DNA from: Syntrophaceae bacterium
GTDB taxonomy: Bacteria; Desulfobacterota; BSN033; UBA1163
Length of the DNA: 64,000 bases
Assembly: GCA_013388635.1 (NCBI GenBank)
Contig: JACAEX010000020.1
Location: 69,826 to 133,825 of the forward strand
Reading direction: 5' to 3'
In this document: piece by piece, positions 8,324-16,602 of the stretch
How positions within the stretch are numbered: position 1 is the first letter of the stretch
How the letters are laid out: the number at the start of each line of letters is the position of its first letter
The notes under the pieces: generated by a model
Databases searched by the model: none
The model's input: the letters and a program-made list of their open reading frames with translations, nothing else
What the model was told of the DNA's origin: nothing
Made by a program: the position numbers and the translations under genes

Positions 8324-8542
8324 ATGCCAAGACTCGGTATCCACCTGACAACACCCGAAGTCAACCGACTCCGGGAGATTTCTACCCGAACCGGACTCGC
8401 AGTCTCGGAGCTTATCAGGAGGTCCCTGGATGATTGGCTTGAAAGATATGAGGAGAAAGAGAGAATCAAGAGGGAAGAGGATCCAGGCCGAGGAATTAAC
8501 TCAACTTCCGGGAGAACGTCCTACCGGGTCAAAACCATCTGA
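8324..8542 (+). CDS. Ribbon-helix-helix (CopG/Arc-type) DNA-binding protein
   Basis: 72 residues from ATG at 8324 (MPRLGIHLTTPEVNRL); the frame opens at TTG 8297 but that lies within the putative sigma-54 promoter. The beta strand RLGIHLTT is followed by EVNRLREISTRTG and then AVSELIRRSLDDWLERY, the classic RHH fold with Gly-x-x-x-Ser turn. The C-terminus is charged and probably disordered. No good Shine-Dalgarno is visible. It is followed after 27 bp by the pentapeptide/channel gene and may regulate it. Function as repressor is inferred from the fold. Not a recognisable antitoxin pair, because the downstream protein is not a toxin family I know. Confidence 0.7.
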   Translation: MPRLGIHLTTPEVNRLREISTRTGLAVSELIRRSLDDWLERYEEKERIKREEDPGRGINSTSGRTSYRVKTI

Positions 8543-8569
8543 AGAACGAAGAGGGCGGAGTCTATAAGA

Positions 8570-9688
8570 ATGAACGATTACGCAAAATCCTCATTATTCC
8601 GTTACCGGTGGACAGGACAGACCTTGAGTCTACGCGAGGTGGTGGCCATCATCAAACGCGAACCTAACTGGTATAGAACAGAGGCCTATAAGAGTCTGAT
8701 CAATGCATTACGTCCAATCCTTGTAAACCGAAAAGAGGTGGAGAAGGACCTTCGCGGAGCCCCTCTTTCTGGAGCTGATCTCTGGAAGGCCAACCTTTCA
8801 GGGGCGGATCTCTTAAAGGCCAATCTCTCGGGAGCATATCTGAGGGAGGCCGAGCTCTCAGGAGCCAATCTCTGGGGAGCTGACCTCTCAAGAGCTAAAC
8901 TGAAAGGAGCCAACCTGTCAAAGACCAACCTCTGGGAAGCCAATCTCTCAGAGGCTGATCTCACCGGAGCCAACTTATCAGGGGCAAATCTTAGCGAGGC
9001 CGATCTTTCAAAAGCCGATCTCTGGAAGGCCGACCTCTCTGATGCCGTATTAAGAGGTGCCAATCTTTCTGGAGCCAACCTGTGGGGAGTGAATCTCTCC
9101 GGAGCAGATTTAGAGGGAGTGGTCTGGACAACAAATCAAGTATTTAACCGGCTCGTCAGATGGACCTTGCCAAAAATCTTACATCTGCTCCCGCTCATAA
9201 GTCGATGGAAGCGTGTTCAGGATTGGAAGGAGGTGGGCATGACCAATTTTGGAGGTATCGACACCACGAGAATGAACGGCTCCAAGAACCCGGTCCTGAA
9301 GCGCTATATTGAGGATTATCAATTCATCGAAGGATTCAAAAAGAAAAGCTGGTTTCACCGCCGGCTGATCTACCCCCTCTGGAAGGCAACCTCTGATTGT
9401 GGCCGGAGCCTCACCCTATGGGTCCTATGGTCGCTGGGGTTTATTGGATTATTCACAGTCATCTACTATCACCACAGGAACGTTTGGTTCCAAGGGATGA
9501 ATTGGAACTGGTCCAACTCCTGGTACCTGAGTGTGGTCAGGTTCATGAGCTTAGGATTTGAGAATGTGACTCCAATCCCTCCTCATCCTGCTGCAAAGCT
9601 CTGGTCGATCGCAGAGCTCGTGATTGGATACATCATGCTCGCTGGTTTGATTTCAATCCTGGTGAACAAGCTTGCAAGAAGGGCTTAG
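8570..9688 (+). CDS. Pentapeptide-repeat protein with C-terminal two-TM ion-channel-like domain
   Basis: 372 residues. Residues 1-58 are a helical N-terminus; about 60-187 hold roughly 25 consecutive A(D/N)LSx-type pentapeptides, which should form a right-handed quadrilateral beta-helix. After a linker come two hydrophobic helices (about 280-300 and 345-365) flanking a pore-loop-like [18 protein letters not shown]. This resembles the KcsA-type Ion_trans_2 layout, but the selectivity filter T-V-G-Y-G reads S-L-G-F-E. It probably sits in the inner membrane with the beta-helix in the cytoplasm. The DNA of the repeat block is itself repetitive. Gene order suggests coupling with the RHH gene. Architecture is clear; transport activity is uncertain. 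Confidence 0.8.
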   Translation: MNDYAKSSLFRYRWTGQTLSLREVVAIIKREPNWYRTEAYKSLINALRPILVNRKEVEKDLRGAPLSGADLWKANLSGADLLKANLSGAYLREAELSGANLWGADLSRAKLKGANLSKTNLWEANLSEADLTGANLSGANLSEADLSKADLWKADLSDAVLRGANLSGANLWGVNLSGADLEGVVWTTNQVFNRLVRWTLPKILHLLPLISRWKRVQDWKEVGMTNFGGIDTTRMNGSKNPVLKRYIEDYQFIEGFKKKSWFHRRLIYPLWKATSDCGRSLTLWVLWSLGFIGLFTVIYYHHRNVWFQGMNWNWSNSWYLSVVRFMSLGFENVTPIPPHPAAKLWSIAELVIGYIMLAGLISILVNKLARRA

Positions 9689-9699
9689 AACCGGAGAGA

Positions 9700-9776
9700 T
9701 GGCGCCCCTGGCCCGACTCGAACGGGCGGCACACGGATTAGGAATCCGTTGCTCTATCCACCTGAGCTACAGGGGC
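9700..9776 (-). tRNA. tRNA-Arg (anticodon CCT)
   Basis: The minus strand folds into a full cloverleaf: acceptor GCCCCTG/CAGGGGC, D-arm with AGCTCAGGTGGATAGAGC, anticodon stem ACGGA/TCCGT with loop TTCCTAA, and T-loop GTTCGAGTC. CCA is encoded at 9702-9700. CCT reads AGG arginine codons. A good promoter lies just upstream. Confidence 0.95.
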
Positions 9777-9786
9777 ATTGGACATA

Positions 9787-9815
9787 AATTTATGATTTTC
9801 TTCTTCTCTCGTCAA
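9787..9815 (-). promoter_or_regulatory. Sigma-70 promoter of tRNA-Arg
   Basis: TTGACG (9810-9815) and TAAATT (9787-9792) on the minus strand are spaced by 17 bp, with the tRNA 5' end 11 bp beyond the -10 box. Confidence 0.6.
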
Positions 9816-10012
9816 GGTTAATTTTCGAAGCACTCCCTCTTCCAAGTTAGTCGAAACGTTTAGTTTCTCCTTCCTTGACAACCGATGGGAAAAAGGCTAT
9901 CTCCACTCTGTCAGGAGGCTGTGTCGGAATTAATCAAAGGTTGCTTCTGTTCCAGCACAGGACAGGCGGTCGGGTGACCAAGCGACAACATGGTTTCCAG
10001 AGGAGAGAGGCA

Positions 10013-10708
10013 TTGGAAACCTTCTTTCAAGATATCATCGCAGATCTCAGATCTCATCTCGAATTCCTGAAAGGGATGGGAATTGATCAGCTTTTCCTCT
10101 CCGGCAGCGAGAGGGGAGATCGAAGCCCGACCTTAGAGGAGATTCGAGAATCACTGGGCAACTGCCGAAGATGCAAGCTCCATCGATCCCGGCGCACCCT
10201 CGTATTCGGAGAGGGCAGCTCCAAGGCGAGACTGATGATCATCGGAGAGGCTCCTGGGTATGATGAAGATGTCCAGGGAAGGCCTTTTGTTGGAAGGGCC
10301 GGACAGCTACTGACGAAAATCCTGCAGTCCATCCATCTTCAGCGAGAGGAGGTCTACATCACCAACATTATCAAGTGCCGCCCACCTCAGAACCGAAACC
10401 CTGAGCCCGATGAGATTCGGAGTTGTTATCCCTTCCTCGTTCAGCAAATTCAGGCGATCCGGCCTCAGATCCTATGCGCTTTGGGGACCTTTGCAGCTCA
10501 GACCCTTCTTAAGACAGATTCCAAGATCACAGCCCTTCGAGGAAGGCCCTACGAATTTGCTGGGATCAAGCTCATGCCTACCTACCACCCTGCCTATCTC
10601 CTGCGTAATCCCGACCGTAAGCGGGAGGTCTGGGAAGACATGAAACAGATCGCGCAGTGGTTGAGAGAAGTCGATCATTCTCAGGCCCCCGGCGAGGAGA
10701 GGCGGTAG
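10013..10708 (+). CDS. Family 4 uracil-DNA glycosylase
   Basis: 231 residues from TTG at 10013, preceded by AGGAGAGAGG; the frame is open upstream to 9875 but that stretch has no family resemblance. Motifs are GEAPGYDEDVQGRPFVGRAG (uracil-binding/catalytic loop), NIIKCRPPQNRNP and TYHPAYLLRN. Four cysteines (NCRRCK pair, IKCRPP, RSCYPF) fit the [4Fe-4S] ligands of the thermostable family 4 enzymes. It removes uracil from DNA. The final 28 bp overlap the end of the convergent sppA. Confidence 0.92.
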   Translation: METFFQDIIADLRSHLEFLKGMGIDQLFLSGSERGDRSPTLEEIRESLGNCRRCKLHRSRRTLVFGEGSSKARLMIIGEAPGYDEDVQGRPFVGRAGQLLTKILQSIHLQREEVYITNIIKCRPPQNRNPEPDEIRSCYPFLVQQIQAIRPQILCALGTFAAQTLLKTDSKITALRGRPYEFAGIKLMPTYHPAYLLRNPDRKREVWEDMKQIAQWLREVDHSQAPGEERR

Positions 10709-11568
10709 TTCAGTTCCAGCCCCTTTTCATTCAGGACTTCGAGAATGGTAGAGGTCGCCTCTCGCAGCAGAAGTTCCCATACAGAAAATCTCTTCCTCGG
10801 GTAGATGATATTCGGCCTCCCTTCTATGCCGACCAGCTTCGCAGTGGTGTCGATGGCGTCTTGAAGATTTCCAAGCTGATCGACCAGGCCGAGCTGTTTC
10901 GCCTGCTCGCCGGTCAGGATCCGACCGTCTGCGATCTCCATGACCTTCCCATGATCCATCCTTCTTCCCTCGACCACTGCCCGGACAAATTGCTGATGGA
11001 CATTGTCAATCACTCCTTGGATCACCCTCTTCTCTTCTGGCGTCATCTCACGGAAAGGGGAGCCTATGTCTTTATGCTGACCGCTCTTCACGACTATGCC
11101 CTTGACTCCAATCTTCTTGAGAAGCTCTTCAATATTGGTAAATTCCATGAGCACGCCGATCGAGCCTGTGATCGTTCCCGGGTTGGCAAAGATGAGATCA
11201 GAGGCGGAGGCGATGTAGTAGCCTCCTGATGCTGCCACAGACCCCATCGAGGTGACCACCTTCTTCTTTTCCTTGACCTTCAGGATCTCCCGGTATATCT
11301 CCTGGGCTGGCCCTACCCCTCCACCTGGCGAATCGATTCTCAGGACGATCGCCTTCACACTCTCATCTTCCTGGTACTGACTGATTTCTTCGAGAACGGC
11401 AGAGGATTGGGTGATCACGCCTTTGATTTCGACGACGGCAATCTTGTCCCCAAAGGCGAGGCGGCCGGGTCTGCCCACAAATTGTCCGATGAAGAAGAGA
11501 AGGGAGAAGAAGATGATGACCAGTCCAGCGATGACGATCAATCCCACCAGGATTCGACTGCGTTTCAT
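10681..11568 (-). CDS. sppA: Signal peptide peptidase SppA (S49 family)
   Basis: 295 residues: one N-terminal membrane anchor (about 7-30) followed by a single S49 domain facing the periplasm. RIDSPGGGVGPAQEIY forms the oxyanion/substrate region and MGSVAASGGYYIA carries the catalytic Ser. The downstream Lys general base is likely in the ITGSIGV...EELLKKIGVKG region. It degrades cleaved signal peptides in the membrane. The single-domain length matches the short SppA form. Same strand as scpA, 94 bp downstream of it. Confidence 0.92.
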   Translation of the reverse strand: MKRSRILVGLIVIAGLVIIFFSLLFFIGQFVGRPGRLAFGDKIAVVEIKGVITQSSAVLEEISQYQEDESVKAIVLRIDSPGGGVGPAQEIYREILKVKEKKKVVTSMGSVAASGGYYIASASDLIFANPGTITGSIGVLMEFTNIEELLKKIGVKGIVVKSGQHKDIGSPFREMTPEEKRVIQGVIDNVHQQFVRAVVEGRRMDHGKVMEIADGRILTGEQAKQLGLVDQLGNLQDAIDTTAKLVGIEGRPNIIYPRKRFSVWELLLREATSTILEVLNEKGLELNYRLSSPGA

Positions 11569-11588
11569 AAGGCCCTCCTATTTAGAGA

Positions 11589-11604
11589 CGCTAAGCGCTT
11601 AGCG
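11589..11604. repeat. Perfect 16-bp palindrome CGCTAAGCGCTTAGCG
   Basis: A fully self-complementary 16-mer 20 bp upstream of the sppA start, in the scpA-sppA gap. It could be a repressor site or RNA cruciform; no factor can be named. Confidence 0.4.
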
Positions 11605-11662
11605 ATAACTACCCTTACTATCCTCCATGATCCGTAGAAACAACCTTCCAGCCATCGAACGT

Positions 11663-12403
11663 TCAAATGAGCGAGACGCGAATCGTCTCGAAAGGGGCGG
11701 ATTGAAAGATCCGAATCAGTTTCATCTTGACCAGCTCGAGGATCGCTAAAAAGGTGACGATCATCACTCTGCGAGAAGTCCCTTCAGGAAAGAGAAGATG
11801 AAAGGCCATGCTCCGCTTCTCCCTCTGAAGGAGGGAGAGAATTTCTTGAATCCGTTCCTCGACACTGACTCGATCCAGGACCACTTCGTGAACGCCATCC
11901 GAGCTGGCACGTTCCAAGATCTTGCGAAAGGCCTCAACCAGTTCGAACAGGCTGACCTCTACCTTTTCTTCCTCCGCCGGTCCCTCTGACTCCGTAGGAC
12001 TGGGTCGGACGAAGACATCCCGCTCCAGCAAGGGTTTTTTTTCAAGCTCGGCCGCCGCTTCTTTATATTTTCGATATTCCAAAAGTCTTCGGACCAGTTC
12101 GGCCCTCGGGTCTTCTCCTTCTTCCTCCCCTTCCTCGGAAGACGTCGGCAGCAACATCTTCGATTTGATGTAGAGAAGGGTCGAAGCCATCAGGAGATAC
12201 TCGCCTGCAATATCCAGGTTGAGGACCTTCATCCATTTAAGGTAATCCAGGTACTGCTCCGTGATGACTGCGATCGGGATATCGGCGATGTCCAGCTGGT
12301 TCTTCTGGATGAGGTGAAGCAGGAGATCGAGAGGACCTTCGAAGATATCCAAGCGAACGGTATAGGGTGTGCTCCCTGTCGAAGAGATATCGTTCCCCAT
12401 CAT
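11663..12403 (-). CDS. scpA: Segregation and condensation protein A
   Basis: 246 residues. The kleisin N-terminus YTVRLDIFEGPLDLLLHLIQK is diagnostic, followed by ADIPIAVITEQYLDYL and a LLYIKSKMLLP helix. An acidic linker precedes the winged-helix C-terminus. ScpA bridges the SMC dimer heads in the bacterial condensin. Two ATGs (12403, 12400) overlap the stop of the upstream nucleotidyltransferase gene, so translation is coupled. scpB, which usually follows directly, is not next; sppA is. Confidence 0.93.
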   Translation of the reverse strand: MMGNDISSTGSTPYTVRLDIFEGPLDLLLHLIQKNQLDIADIPIAVITEQYLDYLKWMKVLNLDIAGEYLLMASTLLYIKSKMLLPTSSEEGEEEGEDPRAELVRRLLEYRKYKEAAAELEKKPLLERDVFVRPSPTESEGPAEEEKVEVSLFELVEAFRKILERASSDGVHEVVLDRVSVEERIQEILSLLQREKRSMAFHLLFPEGTSRRVMIVTFLAILELVKMKLIRIFQSAPFETIRVSLI

Positions 12404-15045
12404 CCTTCCTTCCTCAAGGTGTTCGAGACGTAATCCATTTCATCCTGTCGGGTGATCACCTGTTCATCCAATCTCGCTTTGAGAAGAGCGGCCAAGGCTT
12501 CCTTGATCGATGGGCCTGGTTTGACCCCCATCTCAATCAAATCCGTCCCTTTCAAGAGAGGTCTCGCATCCTTCAGTTGGGTGAAGTAGAGGGAGATGTA
12601 ACGTCGGGTTTCCGTCTGCGTGGTCTTGGCCATCATAAAGAGTTTCTCCTCGGTCGAAAGGGGATTGAGAATGGCATAGATCTCCGATCGTTTCGGTCGG
12701 ATCCCAGCGTTGATCCAGGAGAAGATCTGAAGCAGTCCTCGCTCTATGCGGCCTTTCCCTTCGATCACCCTCTTCCGAAGCTTCTCATTCATGGCCAGTC
12801 GCTGGCACAGCTCCTCGATCTCGGCCTCCTTTAGAAAATCGATCAGGCCGTAAAAGTAGATGAGCCAGCGTTCATATCGTTCGTCCAGGAAAAGGAGATC
12901 GAACCAGGAGACGACATGATGGATCTGCTCGAAAAGCGCCTCCACCTCCTCGTCAAATCTGATTCGGGGATGGAGCAGGGTGAGAAGGTGGAAATCCCTC
13001 ATCCGTTTTAAGGCCTGTGTGGGAACCTCCTCCTGAAGGATGAGGATGAGTTCTGAGAGAACTCGACCTCCAGAAAGGCGATCCATAAACCCCGTCTTGA
13101 CGGCGCTTTTCATCAGATTCTGAGTGTGTTTTGCGATTTGAAACCCCAGCCTCTGTTCAAACCGAATCGCCCGGAAGACCCGGGTCGGATCTTCAACAAA
13201 AGAGAGGTTATGGAGAACGCGGACCACTTTTTCCTTGATATCCTTGACACCTCCGAAGAAGTCGATCAGCTCTCCAAATCCCTTTGGATTGAGCTGGATG
13301 GCCAGGGTATTGATGGTGAAGTCCCTCCGATAGAGGTCCATTTTAATCGAGCCTCTTTCAACTGTCGGCAGGGCACCGGGTGAGTCGTAGACCTCCAGCC
13401 GAGCCGTAGCCACATCGACTTTCAGCCCATCCGGAAAGAGAATGATGGCTGTGCCAAACTTCTTATGAGTTCGAATCCGGCATGAAAACCTCTTCTCGAA
13501 CTCCTCAGCGAACCGGATCGCATCGCCCTCCACTACAATATCCACGTCGAAATTCTCCACCCTCATCAGCAGGTCTCTTACAAACCCTCCCACCGCATAG
13601 ACCGAATATCCCAACTCATCGCCCACCCTACCAAACTCTGTCAGAAGGTGTTGCAATCGTTCAGGAAATCTCTCTTTCATCAACTTGGCAATGACCTTCT
13701 TTCGAGCATAGAGGGGTTGGCCATCGAGAGCCGTGCTCTCCTTGATCGAACGGGTCATCTCGGTCTGGAGAACTCTGATCACATCTCTATCGGAGATCGC
13801 CCCGACCAGGCGTCCTTTTTCAATCACAGGGAGGAGATCCTGATTCTGCCCGATCATCAGTTCCCGCACCTGGGAAAACGGGGCTTCAGGAGATACGACT
13901 GAGAATTCGGTCGTCATGTACTCCTTCACCAGGGCACCCCTCAGGCCATGATGAATGGCCCTCTCCACCACCTGCTTGGAGATCAGGCCAACCACCCTCT
14001 CTTCAAAGAGAACGGGCAAAACGTTCAAATTGTATCGGCGGAGTACCTCGTCTGCCTCTTCAAGGGTCTGGTCCGGGGTGAGGGCTTTGACCGGATAGGT
14101 CATCACATCCTTTGCAGCCTTCTTGGGTTTGACCATCTCACCCAGCGTCTTCAGCAATCGATTGTGGACCTCGGTCAGAGGCATCCCTTTCACCGTTGCC
14201 GACGCTGCGGTGGGATGTCCTCCTCCTCCGAATTCCGAAGCGATCTCAGCCACGTTGACCTCGTCGATACGGCTTCTTCCGATCAGGTAGGTTCGATCCT
14301 CCATCTGCACGAGAACGAAGAGGACATCGAGATTTTCCATATCCTTAAGCTTATGAACGAGGATGGCAATATCCCCGATGTAACGATCGAGAGAGGCCTG
14401 AGCGATCACCACCTCGATCCCGTGAATCGTATATCGGGTGGCCGACCGGATCAAATCGTTGAGCAGAAAGACCTGTTCTGCGGTCAGCTCCTTGGTAATC
14501 ACATTGGAGAGGATGCTGAGATTAGCGCCCTTACGAAGCAGATACCCAGCCGCTTTAAAGTCCTCTTCCTTCGTTGAGGGGAAGGTAAGGTTTCCCGTAT
14601 CCTCGTAGATGCCGAGCATCATCACAGTCGCCTCATCTGGCGTGATCTCCACCTTCTTCTCCTGAAGAATATGGAGCAGAAGCGTAACCGTCGCTCCCAC
14701 TTCGGATACGATCTCCAGGGACCCATGGAGGTCATCCGAAGAGGCGGGGTGGTGGTCATAGATGTGAATCTCCAACCCTGGTCTGGATACGATTTCTGAA
14801 AATTTCCCGATGCGACTGATCTGACGGGTATCGACCAGTATCAGCCGCTTCACCTCCCGTAGGTCGATGTTCTTCATCCGCTCCACATCAAGGGCATAGA
14901 GCGTGGAATGGATGAAGAAATCCCGAAGGCTTCTCTCCTGCGAACCAGGGAAGACCAGGGTCGCATTCGGATAGAGCTTCTTAGCAGCGATCATCGAGGC
15001 CAGAGAGTCGAAGTCCGCATTGGTATGGGTGGTGATGACATCCAT
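12400..15045 (-). CDS. DHH-DHHA1-CBS-tRNA nucleotidyltransferase fusion (CCA/A-adding type)
   Basis: 881 residues from ATG at 15045. Domain order: DHH phosphoesterase (THTNADFDSL, DTRQISRIG, YDHHPAS), DHHA1 (GGGGHPTAA near 300), two CBS motifs (about 315-440), then a class II nucleotidyltransferase head with GGFVRDLL and NFDVDIVVEGD metal ligands, and the helical tRNA-binding body. It adds all or part of the 3' CCA to tRNA. This long form is a recognised arrangement in deep-branching and delta-proteobacterial lineages, where it may be the A-adding partner of a separate enzyme. Both tRNAs in this window encode CCA, so it may mainly repair ends. The first 14 residues of the open frame upstream lie in an intergenic repeat and are excluded. 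Confidence 0.9.
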   Translation of the reverse strand: MDVITTHTNADFDSLASMIAAKKLYPNATLVFPGSQERSLRDFFIHSTLYALDVERMKNIDLREVKRLILVDTRQISRIGKFSEIVSRPGLEIHIYDHHPASSDDLHGSLEIVSEVGATVTLLLHILQEKKVEITPDEATVMMLGIYEDTGNLTFPSTKEEDFKAAGYLLRKGANLSILSNVITKELTAEQVFLLNDLIRSATRYTIHGIEVVIAQASLDRYIGDIAILVHKLKDMENLDVLFVLVQMEDRTYLIGRSRIDEVNVAEIASEFGGGGHPTAASATVKGMPLTEVHNRLLKTLGEMVKPKKAAKDVMTYPVKALTPDQTLEEADEVLRRYNLNVLPVLFEERVVGLISKQVVERAIHHGLRGALVKEYMTTEFSVVSPEAPFSQVRELMIGQNQDLLPVIEKGRLVGAISDRDVIRVLQTEMTRSIKESTALDGQPLYARKKVIAKLMKERFPERLQHLLTEFGRVGDELGYSVYAVGGFVRDLLMRVENFDVDIVVEGDAIRFAEEFEKRFSCRIRTHKKFGTAIILFPDGLKVDVATARLEVYDSPGALPTVERGSIKMDLYRRDFTINTLAIQLNPKGFGELIDFFGGVKDIKEKVVRVLHNLSFVEDPTRVFRAIRFEQRLGFQIAKHTQNLMKSAVKTGFMDRLSGGRVLSELILILQEEVPTQALKRMRDFHLLTLLHPRIRFDEEVEALFEQIHHVVSWFDLLFLDERYERWLIYFYGLIDFLKEAEIEELCQRLAMNEKLRKRVIEGKGRIERGLLQIFSWINAGIRPKRSEIYAILNPLSTEEKLFMMAKTTQTETRRYISLYFTQLKDARPLLKGTDLIEMGVKPGPSIKEALAALLKARLDEQVITRQDEMDYVSNTLRKEG

Positions 15046-15200
15046 AACTTCGAAAACTCGAAATTCGAATACCGAAACTCGAAACAATTTCTAAATCCGA
15101 ATTGTCAAGCCATTTTATAATTCAGCAAATTCATTTTGAATTTAGGTAATTTGAGTTTCTTTCGAATTTCGAATTGCGCGCTTCGGATTTAGAATTTTCA
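15046..15200. repeat. Intergenic repeat of the TTCGAATTTCG/CTTCGGATTTAG family
   Basis: This AT-rich spacer is built of short variants of CGAAATTCGAA and contains CTTTCGAATTTCGAATTG followed by CGCTTCGGATTTAG. Similar strings occur at 51030-51060, 56765-56815, 57812-57950 and 60040-60075, always between genes. Confidence 0.55.
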
Positions 15201-16112
15201 TTAACCTCTCGGGTGATAACGTTGGTGTATCTTCTTGAGCCTCTCCCCTGTGACGTGCGTGTAGATCTGGGTGGTGGAGATATCCGCATGGCCGAGCATC
15301 ATCTGGACAGACCGAAGGTCAGCACCTCTCTCGAGAAGATGGCTTGCGAAAGAGTGTCGCAGGAGGTGAGGGGTGATCCTCTTTCGGATACCTGCGCTCC
15401 GACCGTAGGATTTGATATTCTTCCAGAACTGCTGACGGCTCATCCCTCTGCCAGAGCGATTGAGAAAAAGCAGGGGGCACTCGTTGCCCAGTTTTCCACG
15501 CACTGTCCTCAAATAGAGAGCGACCCATTTCATCGCTTCGCTCCCGAGTGGCACAATCCTCTCCTTTGACCCCTTTCCAAAAACCAGGACATATCCACCC
15601 TCGAGGTTGATCTGATTGAGCGGAAGTCGAGTGAGCTCAGAAACTCTCATCCCTGTGGCATAGAGCAACTCCAGCATGGCCCGGTCCCTGATCCCCCTCG
15701 GGGTTCGGAGATCAGGTTGCTCAAGCAACTGCTCCACCTCTCTCAAGCTCAGAATCTCGGGCAATGTTTTTGCTATTCTGGGAGATTCTATTTCCTCCGC
15801 AGGATTGGCCTCCACGATTCCCTCCCGTCCGAGGAACCGGAAGAAGGTTCGAATGGCCACAAGATTCCTTACCACTGTCTTAGTTGAAAGCCCCTGTCTT
15901 TTTAGAGAAAGAAGAAAAGATCTGACGTCGAGCTTAGCCACTCTTGAAATCTCTTGAACTCCTCTCTTCTTCAAATGGCACAGGAATCGATTGAGACCGT
16001 GACCATAGGCGTCGATCGTGTTCTTGGAGAGTCCCCTCTCCACAATGAGGTAATGGAGGAAGTTATCCAGGAGATGTTCCACGGTGTAAACCGAGAAAAG
16101 ATCAATGGACAA
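15201..16112 (-). CDS. xerD: Tyrosine recombinase XerC/XerD-like
   Basis: 303 residues from TTG at 16112; GTG at 16082 would give 293. The SAM-like N-terminal domain is followed by the catalytic domain with the full set: R in ATGMRVSELTRLP, K in the GKGSKERIVPL hairpin, HLLRHSFASHLL, the LGHADISTTQIYTHV box and its nucleophile Tyr. It would resolve chromosome dimers at dif with a partner recombinase. It is the last gene of the rimP-pnp-dut run. Whether it is XerC or XerD cannot be fixed here, and no dif-like site was recognised. Confidence 0.88.
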   Translation of the reverse strand: MSIDLFSVYTVEHLLDNFLHYLIVERGLSKNTIDAYGHGLNRFLCHLKKRGVQEISRVAKLDVRSFLLSLKRQGLSTKTVVRNLVAIRTFFRFLGREGIVEANPAEEIESPRIAKTLPEILSLREVEQLLEQPDLRTPRGIRDRAMLELLYATGMRVSELTRLPLNQINLEGGYVLVFGKGSKERIVPLGSEAMKWVALYLRTVRGKLGNECPLLFLNRSGRGMSRQQFWKNIKSYGRSAGIRKRITPHLLRHSFASHLLERGADLRSVQMMLGHADISTTQIYTHVTGERLKKIHQRYHPRG

Positions 16113-16136
16113 TGGTCACAATTAACTCTGACCAAT

Positions 16137-16586
16137 TTAGATGCCAGTATGGCCGAATCCGCCGCCTTGTCTTGGCGTGGACGGGAGATCGTCCACCTCT
16201 TCAAGAACGGCCCGGAAGACCGGTGTGATGACCATCTGGGCAATGCGGTCCCCATGACGGACAGTGAATGGCGATTCTCCAAAATTGATGACCAGCACCG
16301 AGACCTCCCCCCGGTAATCAGAATCGATCGTCCCCGGAGCGTTGACCAGACCAATTCCGTTTCGAATGGCCAGGCCACTTCGGGGTCTGATCTGGCCTTC
16401 GAATCCCTCCGGGATGGCCACAGCAATCCCGGTGGGGATGAGCCTCCTCTCTCCCGGAGCCAGGGTGACCTCTTCTTCGAGAGAAGCAAAGAGATCCATT
16501 CCCGATGAACCTGCTGTCATGTACCGGGGGAGGGAGATGGCCTGATCCCTCTTCAGACGTTTAATAAGAATCCTCACCTCTTTCAC
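16137..16586 (-). CDS. dut: Deoxyuridine 5'-triphosphate nucleotidohydrolase
   Basis: 149 residues, the standard dUTPase length, from GTG at 16586 with CAGG eight bases upstream; GTG at 16592 is possible. All five trimeric dUTPase motifs are visible: AGSSGMDLFA, PRSGLA, GTIDSDYRGEV, GDRIAQMVI and the C-terminal GGFGHTG loop. It hydrolyses dUTP to dUMP and PPi, which keeps uracil out of DNA and complements the uracil-DNA glycosylase at 10 kb. Its start region lies just upstream of the M16 peptidase stop. Confidence 0.95.
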   Translation of the reverse strand: MKEVRILIKRLKRDQAISLPRYMTAGSSGMDLFASLEEEVTLAPGERRLIPTGIAVAIPEGFEGQIRPRSGLAIRNGIGLVNAPGTIDSDYRGEVSVLVINFGESPFTVRHGDRIAQMVITPVFRAVLEEVDDLPSTPRQGGGFGHTGI

Positions 16587-16602
16587 GAACACAGCCTGCC
16601 GC

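Noticed and set aside
8750-9120. Tandem DNA repeats suggesting a CRISPR array
   Set aside because: The 15-bp periodicity is the coding of pentapeptide repeats; there are no spacers.
9875-10012. Upstream extension of the uracil-DNA glycosylase
   Set aside because: No similarity to the family and the TTG at 10013 has a strong Shine-Dalgarno.
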